Notes under the pieces: generated by a model
Database searches by the model: none
Told to the model about the DNA's origin: nothing
The model's input: only the letters and a program-made list of their open reading frames with translations
Source of the DNA: Perilla frutescens
Lineage: Eukaryota; Streptophyta; Magnoliopsida; Lamiales; Lamiaceae
Length of the DNA stretch: 64,000 nucleotides
Assembly: GCA_026008535.1 (NCBI GenBank)
Contig: BRKX01000019.1
Span: forward strand, 27,718,977 to 27,782,976
Direction: 5' to 3'
Part shown: in pieces, positions 45,809 to 55,026 of the stretch
How the letters are laid out: every line of letters starts with the position of its first letter
How positions within the stretch are numbered: the stretch's first letter is position 1
Made by a program: the position numbers and the translations under genes

Positions 45809-48800
45809 GCCTATGAAGAAGAGTTGAGAACAGCCCCAATATTGTTACTTTGCTAGTAATTAAAGATTGGAAATCAAGGTTTGAAGAACACACGTGCATG
45901 GATTTATTCGAGCATGTTGGCAGCCCATGAAGTTTAATTAATTCAGCCTATGTTCGTTTGAAGGCCCAAAGTTGTTGGGTTATTTTATTTATCCATTAGA
46001 TAGATTTTTATTATTTTATTTTTGATCTTTTTAGAACTACCTTAAATTGAGTTCTAATTAAGGTAGGAATCCTAGTTAGATTAGGATTACCTTTATTTTC
46101 TAATTCCTTTAGGATTTTATCTTTAATTTTCATCCATCCTATAAAGGGGATCATTGTTACTTTGATATTTAGACCATGTTTGATTAAGAAGTATTTGCCT
46201 TTCAATATTGTCTCACCCAATATCCTCTTTTGTTTATTTTCAGCCGAAAATACACACTCTTAGAAGCTTGCACTCTTAAGTTTTATCTTTAAATCTTGTT
46301 CTAATTCTCTTGTGGAGTTAGGGTTGGATTTGCAATCCAAGAGAATTCAAGTAGCGAGACTTTTTGTGTATTGTTTTACACAGAGTGTGTCGTCCTGAGT
46401 TCAATTCATCTATCGAGGAGATTCCAAGTGAAGTACGTTTCGTGGAGTTATCTTCACGGGGTTTGCTTTTGTGTGTCAAATCATTCTACAAACATCATCA
46501 ACGCCAATCTGTTGTCACCAACATTCACCAACCATCCAACGTTCATATCAACATAATCCACACAAGATCAGATCGTGTTCCACAAGGTTTCCAAGCCGTT
46601 CCATCCATTTTGATCCATACGTGCTATTCACATCGAGTTCTACAACAATACCGTAAGTCAGTTCTATTTTCTTATCATAACCTATCTACACCAGCCTTTC
46701 TTCACCCCCTATCATCATACTATATGTCCATACCCTTTTCCTTTCTTATTCGAGTCTTAAATATCGAGTTTAGTCGTTAGTTTAGTTTAATCATAGAGTC
46801 GGATTGAAGCCCTTCATTCGCCTGACGTGTTTCGATCTATAAGTCTTTCGCACGTTTTTCTCTCGGTGTTTATCATCATACCGGGATCATATCAACACTC
46901 TAATTCACCATTGATACACTTTCATACACCCCGAGAAGATGGAGAAGGTGATCAGCACCATCTTTACTTGGAGGAAATCAAGCTATTGAAGAGGCAGAGT
47001 TCGACGGTGTGGAGCGAGAATCTATCATAGAAGACATTTGAATGCTACATTGGATCGCCGGTGTCATTTATTTTTATTCTATGATGACTCAAACTCTATT
47101 TTGTTCTATTTTAATTATGTCTAGCTAAATTGTTCTATGGATTTTAGTGTTTGCAATTATTATGGATTGAATAATGTGATTTATTGAATTATCTTTTCCG
47201 TTCATTATTGGGCATTTGATTACCTAGTTTAGAATTCTTATATGTATGTTGATGGCCACAGCATGTGTATGCTGGCTAGTTAATTGGAAAATTCTAGTCA
47301 TGACTGGTTAACTAATGGGATAAAATACGTGAATCATTTTATGTGATGCTAGGAAGGACCGACCAAGTGAACTAGTGTTGCATGGGGATTTAAGTCCAAG
47401 AAACATGATTGTGGGTAATAACGTGTGTGAAAAACCGACCGTAGTGAAGTACATGCTTATTATTTCTATGTTATGACATGTGTTCTATGAATAGTCTGAT
47501 AACATATCAGTGATTTCCCACCTTTAATGGAGTAACGAAGGTTAAGTAATCAATAAATCAATCTGAAATCTATTGTATGCGCATGATGCCTAGAATCCTC
47601 CATTTTCATTAATTGTTAAGTGTTTATTTATTTCTGTGTGATTTTATAATTCTTGTTTATTTTACTCTTCATATTTTCTACTCCTAGTGAATTCTTAAGT
47701 CTAGATATTGGTATTTTACCTGTGTTTTAGTCTAGTAATTTCTTCGAGCTTCAATCCTTGTGGGATATGATACTCTTGTTCACCTAAGTATTATAATAGC
47801 ACCGTGCACTTGTGGTACGAGTTATTTGTTAATAAATAGCGTGTCACTCTGTTTCATTTGTTGCTGTTGACACTACTAGTCAGCGATGCACTACTTGCCG
47901 TAGATTGGTATGATAACTACTTTACAGTCTCCTCTACTGATAAGATAGTTGATGTTTGATGCACAATTTCTTTTTTTCTTCCTGAAAATGCAGCTTCTTC
48001 ATGAGAGTGTTTATCAGAAGGTACTTGATCGCTTGTGTGATGTATACAAACAAGTCAAAGTTGGAAATCCATTAGAGAAAGATACCTTACTTGGCCCACT
48101 GCATACTCATTTGTCAAGGGAAAGCTTTGCTAAGGGAATAGAGATAATCAAGTCTCAGGTGTACGGAGGTTCTTTCTGAATCATGGTTGTATTCATTTAT
48201 AGAGTTAACTGCATTTCTCTTTCTTATTTATTCCTTTCCAAGACACGTAAATGGAGGCTATCCTGCTGACTTTCTCTAGTTAGAAACTGTTAGCATTTGC
48301 TCAAAAAATAGCTAAGCTGAGCAAAATTCTCAATTTGTTGTCATTTGTGCACATCTTTTCAATACTAAAAAACAATTGCATCATCAGTGCCACTTGGATT
48401 CTTCATGTTATCGCTAGTGTGTGATGTTTCCATTTAAACTTATTAGGGGTAAAACAATATGCATGAACATATTTATAGGGAAATTTTCTTTGACATTGCA
48501 TTTGAGAATATAACAACTATTGTTAATCTTTGGATCTTGTTACGGACTCTGCCAAATTGAAAGATCAAATTTTGGTTGTTAGCTACTTTCGAGAAAATGT
48601 ACCATGCTTTCTACAGTTGTTTAGATTAGTGAAAATATTCAGTTTGCAATACCTCACTAAATAGTAATATTCATTTTTTTTATCGATGTTTTCTTTTAAT
48701 CTACTCTGGTTAACACCGGTTAACATATTATAGGGAGGAAAGATTCTCGTTCGTGGCAATGGTATATATTTTTTTAATATCTACTAAGATAACATAACGA

Positions 48801-49254
48801 TAAAGAATATAGTTATTTGAACATTTTAAAATTAAACCATAAATCGGTATATGCAATTGTGTAGTGCTTTAGGTTAATATATCCTATAATTGTTTTATGA
48901 TTTTAAGGCCTTGTAATTAATTACTTGTCTTTTGACATGTTGCAGGTTATTGTGAGCAAATCATCTCTCCTTTATTTCTTCAATATATCATTGGAGCTAG
49001 CTAATGGAACTAGTAAATATCTTTGTAACAGAACTTTGAATTTGTTTAGTAGTTTTTTAACAAGCAATCGAGATATTTCTTTGCAATGAATTTTATATTT
49101 TGAATAAGATGTTTTTTAGATGAGATTTTGTATTTTGAATGAGATTTTATATTTTGGATGATTGTCACTTCTATAAAATATTTTTTAGTTTGGGATTATA
49201 CATACTAGACAACAATTTATCAAAGGATTTAAAAATTAAATAAAAAATAAAAAT

Positions 49255-49725
49255 TTACCACGGTTTTAATAGAGAATCGTGGTAATTTTACAACGGTTTT
49301 AATGGAGAACTATGGTACTTATACCACGGTTTTATCCAAACTATAGTAATTTTACCACGGCTTTAAAAAAATCATGGTTACGATTACGACGATTTTAACC
49401 TAACCGTGGTTAATTTACGACGGTTTTGTCTTAACCGTGGTAATTTTACCACGATTTTTCACAAAACCGTGGTTATTTTAGAAAGATTGAGATACAACTG
49501 TAGTTATGCAACCACAGTTTTAGATAAAAATGTGGTAAATTAACCACAACTTTTTCTTAACCGTTGTAACTTAACCACAATTTTCTCAAAATCGTGGTAA
49601 AATTACCACGGTGAATACCCGTGGTGTATGAGCGTGTGAAATTACAATTGTGGCCTAGGCCACGGTTGTAATTTCTCATACACCACAGGTAATACCCGTG
49701 CTCTATGCTATTTTTTCTTGCAGTG
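49255..49725 (+). repeat. right subterminal repeats of the CACTA element
   Basis: A run of about 15 degenerate copies of taccacggtttta or its reverse complement (aaccgtggtaa), about 22-35 bases apart, from 49255 to 49600, then a large inverted repeat (49621-49686), then the terminus CTTGCAGTG. CACTA transposases bind subterminal repeats of this kind (family knowledge). Confidence 0.85.
49621..49686. repeat. 66-bp near-perfect palindrome
   Basis: Left arm GTGGTGTATGAG, GAAATTACAA and GTGGCCTAGG; right arm the complement, ending CATACACCAC. The centre GTGGCCTAGGCCAC (14 bp) is perfect. The arms have one short unpaired segment (cgtgt). It could fold into a long hairpin near the transposon end. 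Confidence 0.85.
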
Positions 49726-49728
49726 TAT

Positions 49729-50745
49729 AGCAAGAAATAATCTTACTGATTCCAGTCTTGTCACAGAAGGAAACGTCTCATCAAAGTCAATTCCTTCCAT
49801 CTGAGAGTAGCCTTGAGCAACCAGCCTTGTCTTATTCCTTGTGATGTTTCCTTCTTCATCAGACTTGTTTCTGAAAATCCATTTTGTCCCAACAATGTTG
49901 ACATCATCTGGAGCTAGAACTAGATCCCAAATATCATTCTTCTTGAACTTTAGCAATTCTTCTTGCATGGCCTCGATCCAGTATTGATCTTGCAGAGCTT
50001 CCTTCACATTCTTAGGCTCAGTCTTTGATGTAAAGCAGACATTAGCAATTAGTTCTTGAACTTTTGCTCTGATTCTTGTCCTCAGCGAGTCGTGCACATA
50101 TCCTATGCTTGATGTTGTTGGATAACTCTTAACAATATTCTTGTATGTCCTTTTAGGAGTCTCAGTAGGTTCTACGCTGGCTAAGTCTAACTTCTCTGGA
50201 CGTTCTTTTAAATGTTCAAAGACATCTTGATGAACTTCTTTATCATCACTCTTGAAGTCTTAAGCATCATCAAATTTGACATTGGCAGACTCAATAACAG
50301 CTCTTGTTTCAGTGTTCCAGACCCTGTAGAACTTGTTGTTCCTTGAATAACCAAGGAAGATACCTTCAAATCCTTTGTTCTCCATTTTGGTTAGATATTC
50401 TCTATCATTGAGAATGTAACATATGCAGTCGAATATATGGAAGTATTTGACAATAGGCTTCATTTCCTTCCATAGCTCATAAGGAGTGGCTTGAGTTCCT
50501 GGTCTGCAGTGAACCCGATTGTTGATATGACATGTTGTGTTGATTGCCTCAGCCCAGAAATGAGTAGTAATGTTGTTTAGTGCAATCATTGCTCTAGTCA
50601 TCTCTTTAAGAGTCCTATTTTTTCTTTCTACAATTCCATTCTACTGGGAGTCTTTCGTGCAGAATATTCATGGCTGATTCTAAACTCTTCACATAATTCA
50701 TCAAATAGATGTAAGTGTCACTGTTTTGTCTCTCAAAAACTCAAC
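49729..50745 (-). pseudogene. pol: integrase C-terminus and RT N-terminal half of element C
   Basis: RT start at 50097-49729: MQEELLKFKKNDIWDLV, GTKWIFRNKSDEEGN, LVAQGYSQMEGIDFDETF and RLESVRLFLAI, then the CACTA insertion. The integrase C-terminal region at 50601-50260 has TPYELWKEMKPIVKYFHIFD and EGIFLGYSRNNKFYRVWN. A broken stretch in between (50640-50745) covers the catalytic Glu region; a stop replaces a conserved residue near 50640. Confidence 0.85.
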
Positions 50746-51640
50746 TCAGGTGAACCTAGAGAAATCATCTATGCAGACAAACACATATCTCTTTCCTACA
50801 TAACTTTCTGTAGTCATTGGTCCCAATAGATCCATGTGAAGAAGATCTAGGACTCTGTTAGAGATGATGTGTTGAACATCCTTGTGTTGAGATTTGACTT
50901 GCTTTCCTAATTGGCAGGGGCCACAGACTTTGTTGCAGTCAACCTTGATCTCTGGAATCTCTTTTATCATACCTTTGTTAATCAGCTTTCGAAGATTCCT
51001 AAAGTGAGTATAGCCAAGCTTCTGATGCCATAACTCAGTTTCATCCATGGACGTTCTCTGACAGGTTATTAAATGTTCTGTAGTAACATTAAATCTGTAG
51101 CAGTTGTCAGAGGATCTTTTTCTTTCCATGAAGACTTCGTTATCATTCTTGTAGACTTTGCAATCGTCTTTCGGTAAAATCACAGTCACATCATCATTAC
51201 AAAGCTGACTGATGCTGATCAGATTGTCTTTGAGACCATCTACCAGTATGGTTTTCTTTAAGTTGGTCATTCCTTCAACATTCAGAACTCCTTTGCCCAT
51301 GACTTTGCCCTTCTTTCCATCTCCAAAGGTGACAAAATCAGATGTGCAGGTCATCAAATCTTTCAATACTGCACTATCACCTATCATATGCCTTAAGCAT
51401 CCACTGTCAAAGTACCAACAGTTGGTACTTTTTGCTTTGAGTGATGTGTGGGCTATCATGCTGACATACTGCTTCTTAACTATCCATTGCTTCTTCGGTA
51501 ACTGTTGTTTCTTTCTTCTGTTCTGACATGAGGCAGGTACAAACCTTCTTCTCATTCTTTTAAGATCTTTGAGATAATCTTTACAATGAAGTCTGATGTG
51601 GCCTGCTACCTCACAATAGTGGCATATGATCTTCCTTTTA
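50746..51640 (-). pseudogene. pol: second zinc knuckle, protease and integrase start of element C
   Basis: Near 51625-51585 the reading CHYCEVAGHIRLHC is a CCHC zinc knuckle. Then come the protease signature WYFDSGCLRHMIGD (near 51415), LKDNLISISQLCNDDV, the GAG-pre-integrase segment LWHQKLGYTHFRNLRKLINK, and CGPCQLGKQVKSQH leading into the integrase (LLHMDLLGPMTTESYVGKRY, FVCIDDFSRFT). It is open from 51555 to 50746. Confidence 0.88.
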
Positions 51641-51899
51641 TCTGATGTGTTGTGAAAAACACCTTTGGAGTTGTTTCTGTTGAAGATCTTCTTGTGAAAT
51701 ACTTTTGAAGGATGAACTTTTTTACAACGTTTAGAACATTCTTCTGGACTTCTTCCTTTTTATCAGGTTCCTCCTTTGCTTTGACAAACTTGATTTCTCC
51801 TGAGTTTTGTCCAGAATACCCAAGACCATGTCAAACCTTCATGGTCTGTCTTGAGTTTAGAATCTCATATAGATTCTTAGTACCATTATTGAGCATCCT

Positions 51900-53286
51900 T
51901 ATATTTCTCATAAACACCATCAGATCTTCATTGGATTGCTCGAGCTCCTTTTTCTAGTCACAGATCTTTTCTTGCAGAGCTGCTTCTTTGATAATCAGTT
52001 GACTTTTCTCTTGACTGATCTTTTGATTTTGTTCAGCAAGTTGTTTATTGATCTGCTCAACTGCAGGCATTTATTGAACATCTCTTGATAGGTGTTCTCA
52101 ACATCTGAGTCACTGATACCATCATCATCATTTTATTCTTGGTTAATTGCAAAAGGATCAGTATGAGATGCTTGATTTGCTTTGGCTGTGAAGGCATTGG
52201 TTTCATCTTCTGAGTCTGATTCACTGAAGCTTGATCCTTTATCACTCATTGAAGTGTTGTAGCTCTTCTTCTTCTTCTTCAGAGTGTTGGCACATTCTCT
52301 CTGAATGTGTCCATAGCCTTCACATTCTCTGCACTTTATTCATTTGCCTTGATCTTCATCTTGATCAGGAATGTTCCTGTTAGAAGACTTGTGAGGAAAT
52401 TATTTCCTGTTGTTGTTCTTGTTGATACCTTGACTTCCAGCTCTTCTCAGCATCTTTCTGAAATTCTTGGTAATCAGTACTATAGAATTCATCAGATCTT
52501 CATCAGGAACATCTTTAAGAACTTTTTTAGGAACTTTCTCTGATGTTTCATGTTTTAAGGAAATTCCTTTGCCTTTCTCCATGTATTTGTCTTCTTCAAG
52601 ATTCATCTCAAAGGTTCTGAGAGATCCCATCAATTCATCCAGCCTCATGCTTCTAACATTCTTAGCGTCTTCTATGGCAGCAACTTTGTAAGCAAATCTT
52701 TTTGGTAAAGACCTCAAGACTTTCCTTACTAGCATTTTATTTAACATGACTTCTCCTAATGCAAAACTCTCATTACATATACTCCTTAAAAGAGCATTGA
52801 ACTCACCAATTATTTTAGAATTTGTCATTCTTAAATTCTCAAATTCTCAAATTTGGAAGCAATATTTTGAAGTCTTGAAAGTCTGACAGTGTTGGTTCCT
52901 TCAAAGGTTGTGTCTAGTATGTCCCGTATAGCTTTAGCAGTCTCACAAGTTGAGATTGGACTGAATGACTCAAGATCTACAATGGAGAATATGGCATTGA
53001 GAGCTTTGGAGTTAGCATTGAACCATCTCTTTTGTGGTTCAGTCCAGTCCTTTTCTTCAATGGAAGTATACTTGTCATCTTTGGCAACTGTAGGTTAAAT
53101 CCATCCTTCAGTGACACTCTTCCATGCTTGATCATCAGTGGACCTGAGAAAAGCACGCATCCTTGCTTTCCAGTAGGGATAGTTGTTGCCTTCTAGAAGA
53201 GGTGGCCTAGCAGTAGAACCCCCTTCTTTAATGGAAATCATTGCTTTAAAATCAAATACTTCACACAAAGATGTACTTCTCGTCAT
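51900..53286 (-). pseudogene. gag: gag of element C
   Basis: ATG 53286 (MTRSTSLCEVFDFKAMISIK) leads to RPPLLEGNNYPYWKARMRAF, typical of SIRE gag, then a stop after 63 codons. The reading resumes at 52828-52400 (SICNESFALGEVMLNKMLVR, LDELMGSLRTFEMNLEEDKY) and a zinc knuckle CRECEGYGHIQREC (about 52335-52291) follows in another frame. An acidic stretch and a coiled-coil-like part continue to about 51900. The primer binding site lies 28 bases upstream of the ATG. Confidence 0.88.
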
Positions 53287-53313
53287 CTTTTCGTTTTGAA
53301 GGCAAAATGACCT

Positions 53314-53440
53314 ACTTTGATATCAATTGAAATCGCACACTCGTGTGATAAGTTTGTTTCGACTCATTTAGGGTTTATCACATCCAATCAGAATCAGAAT
53401 GCTAACGTAGCACATATATATTATTGATATGATTTGTTTT
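53314..53440 (-). mobile_element. primer binding site and 5' LTR start of element C
   Basis: The element strand reads TGATATCAAAGT at 53325-53314, matching TGGTATCAGAGC at nine of twelve positions with three transition-type changes. Two bases beyond lies the LTR end, beginning TGAAATCGCACAC at 53328. Only 113 bp of the LTR are visible before element B starts at 53441; the rest is beyond the right edge of the window. Confidence 0.65.
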
Positions 53441-53636
53441 TGTTGATCCCGGTGCGAGCCTTTGTCAGTTTAAAGAGGGGTGAATAAACTGACTTCAAAA
53501 ACTTTTAAAACAAATTGCGGAATAGATAGGGCCCTGACTCGCTTTTGAGATTTATCTGTACTGACTGATCAGTTGATAGAAGCTGACAGAGGCTTAGCTG
53601 GTGAGCTGATCAGTTTTCAGCTGGTAGCTTGAAGAT
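53441..53636 (-). mobile_element. truncated 3' LTR of element B
   Basis: About 190 bp matching the left end of LTR A (gatcccgg..., cagttta.agaggggtgaata, then gggccctgactcgctt). It then passes without polypurine tract into ORF-b sequence (ctccatagtttggatgagg, matching A at about 11320). A deletion between LTR and ORF-b is the simplest explanation; the junction is near 53600-53640. Confidence 0.75.
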
Positions 53637-54593
53637 GGGGCAGGCTCTCCTTAAGTACTCAGCTCCATAGTTTGGATGAGGAATTCCAATGAAGGGAATA
53701 AGCTCATCTGGATCAGTGCAAGGTTTAAAATCAACTGATGATCCATTTTTAGAGTGAGGAGAGGGAACTTCATTGGCATCTGAACTGCTTGAAGTTGTAT
53801 TGCCAGATTTGGCTTTAGATCTCCTCTTCTTCTTGAGTGACTGAAGATGTGCTTTCCCTTTCTTAGGAATCTAGTCAGATATGATGATTGGCAATGCCTC
53901 ATCATTTGGAAGATTCAGCATATCTTCCAGGAGCTTGCTCATTCTTAGAACAAGTCCCACTTTGGACTCAAATTTCCCAGTTCTTTTTTAGTCGATGGCT
54001 TTGATCACTTGATGCTTAAATTGGGAGAAGACAAATTCTGCCTAATTAGCTTTCAATCCTTCTACAAGGTATATCATTACCTTGTATCTTTCTTGAGTCA
54101 TCTGACTCAAGCTTCCAATGGCGCCGAACATCATCTTGTTCGTGATATCGAGCATGACTCCATACTCGGGCTTCAAATCAGCTTTGGCTATGGTAAAATT
54201 GAATTATTTAGAGCAATTTGAAGCACACCATTCTTTCCAGTATGGTTCAGCTGAATCTTTCAGATCTTGAACCCTGGAGCCTTTTCTGGGAAGTTGAAAG
54301 ATTTCTACAATCTTTCTTTTAGTGATTTGGAGTTTCTTTCCTTGAATCACTGATTGTATGACCTTCCCATCTGTAGTGAGCTTTGCTTGAAGCAAGAACT
54401 CACTTACTAAGTTTTGTCTAAAGAACCTTGGAGGAGTTTCTAGGTAATGCAGAATTCCAGTCTTGTGAATATTGATCAGAAGAAAAGGACTGCTTGATTC
54501 TTCAAGAATCAATTGAAATTTCTGTCTTTCCAGAAATTTATCTCTCATCATTTACTCTTTGAAGGAAGAAAGAGCTTTTAAAGCTTCAGCCAT
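53637..54593 (-). pseudogene. post-pol ORF-b of element B, C-terminally deleted
   Basis: ATG 54593 (MAEALKALSSFKE) then an in-frame stop, then MRDKFLERQKFQLILEES, NLVSEFLLQAKL, ITKRKIVEIFQLPRKGS, as in ORF-b of A. The part equal to NWAEFVFQQF is broken (53990-54200), and a further piece (53905-53651) covers the basic linker up to the GADYF region, where the deletion to the LTR begins. Confidence 0.75.
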
Positions 54594-55026
54594 TTTTCAA
54601 AAATTATTGGCTGAGTTTGAATTGAAGCTTTCTTTTCTGGAGAGAAAAAGAGAACACTCCTTTTTTTTGAAAGAGAAGAGAATAAGAATTCTCTTGAGAG
54701 ACTTCTTGAGAAAATACAGTGGATGTTGAGTGTATTGTTGTATTATGTTCTCTCAAAATTTTGGCAAAGGGGTTTTTATGAGTGAGAAAGAGACTCATAA
54801 ATGTGTTGGTTGAAAGAATTAAATTCTCTTTGTCGTTTTTAGTCATTGGTTTGAAATGACTATGCAACGTGTTAAAGTTTTACCAACGGTCTGGAATTTC
54901 AAAATAAAAGCTGACATGTCATGTACAAAATTAATTTTCATTCATTTTTTAAGAAAATCTTTGAAGTACACTGAATCACAAGATAATAACTAGAGAGTCT
55001 TGACTCAGTTGTGCTTGATTAGGCTC
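54594..55026 (-). promoter_or_regulatory. candidate promoter of ORF-b in element B
   Basis: Upstream of the ATG on the element strand: CT-rich leader, CTCATAAAAACCCC (about 54768-54781) aligned with A's TATA-like box, then CAACGTG (54865) and CAACGGT (54885). The module matches A at 12253-12622. Confidence 0.45.

Larger units (their letters stand above)
44778..47846 (+). mobile_element. LTR-like insertion H in the ALDH7 copy
   Basis: 3,069 bp starting TGATAGTTGTG and ending GCGTGTCA, flanked by 5-bp duplications CTCTG (44773-44777, 47847-47851). Removal rejoins the ALDH7 exon in frame (VGSV|SFVAVDTTSQRC). TG..CA ends and 5-bp duplication indicate an LTR retroelement; no RT, integrase or repeated terminal LTR is seen, so a long solo LTR is likely. 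Internal marks: GGGTCGACC motif cluster 45085-45225, TATA-like CCTATAAAGGGG at 46138-46149, and a 3' part (ccttgtgggatatgatactc) similar to Tat/Athila-type gypsy LTR ends by family knowledge. Confidence 0.8.
41647..48760 (+). pseudogene. captured ALDH7 (antiquitin-type) aldehyde dehydrogenase
   Basis: Exons match plant ALDH7B in order, with introns kept: 41647-41737 (ITEVVEVSTIQDYEEGMQAC), 41847-41978 (PSPKRGEIVR, GDALRTKLHHLGRLVS, EMGKIL), 42911-42984 and its duplicate from 43132 (EIIDVCEFVVGLSR), 43404-43426 (GPNHMMLE frame), 43526-43589 (GVITAYNFPYVVLG), 43744-43793 (WNACIALVCGNSIVW), 44141-44315 (LEKNNLLAAIFTAFCGGAEI), 44657-44777 plus 47852-47907 (GKCLLELSGNNVIIV, then SQRCTTCRRL with the catalytic Cys), 47994-48158 (LLHESVYQKVLDRLCDVYKQ) and 48734-48760 (GGKILVRGNG). 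The functional family oxidises aminoadipic semialdehyde and other aldehydes with NAD. The start and the last third are missing. Damage: 1-base insertion near 41724, stop 41880-41882 (expected Gln), 1-base insertion in the duplicated exon, 1-base loss in 43526-43589, insertion H. Confidence 0.9.
40472..49725 (+). mobile_element. CACTA transposon carrying an ALDH7 gene copy
   Basis: Left end CACTTCAAGAAATACG, right end inverted CACTGCAAGAAAAAAT, with 3-bp target duplication TAT (40469-40471, 49726-49728). Subterminal repeats based on taccacggtttt in both orientations are dense at 49255-49600 and present at 40490-40700. It lies inside the RT of element C and its removal restores the RT reading. 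Length is 9,254 bp, of which 3,069 bp are a later insertion. No TnpA or TnpD transposase was recognised, so it is non-autonomous. Most of the interior is an intron-containing aldehyde dehydrogenase 7 fragment. Confidence 0.9.
32437..53440 (-). mobile_element. SIRE-type copia retrotransposon C, split by CACTA
   Basis: Minus-strand copia element: 5' LTR start at 53328, primer binding site 53314-53325, gag 53286-51900, protease/integrase 51620-50100, RT split at 49729/40471 by a CACTA element, RNase H to about 39240, one extra post-pol ORF (38817-36487), polypurine tract 36059-36073, 3' LTR 36058-32437. Its 5' LTR is interrupted at 53440 by element B. Joining RT across the CACTA insertion, minus one TAT, restores the conserved reading. 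Two zinc knuckles and the post-RNase H ORF place it in the SIRE group. It belongs to a different family from A and B. Confidence 0.85.

Noticed and set aside
47949..48179. Functional ALDH gene
   Set aside because: The exon is intact but belongs to a truncated, frameshifted copy inside a transposon.
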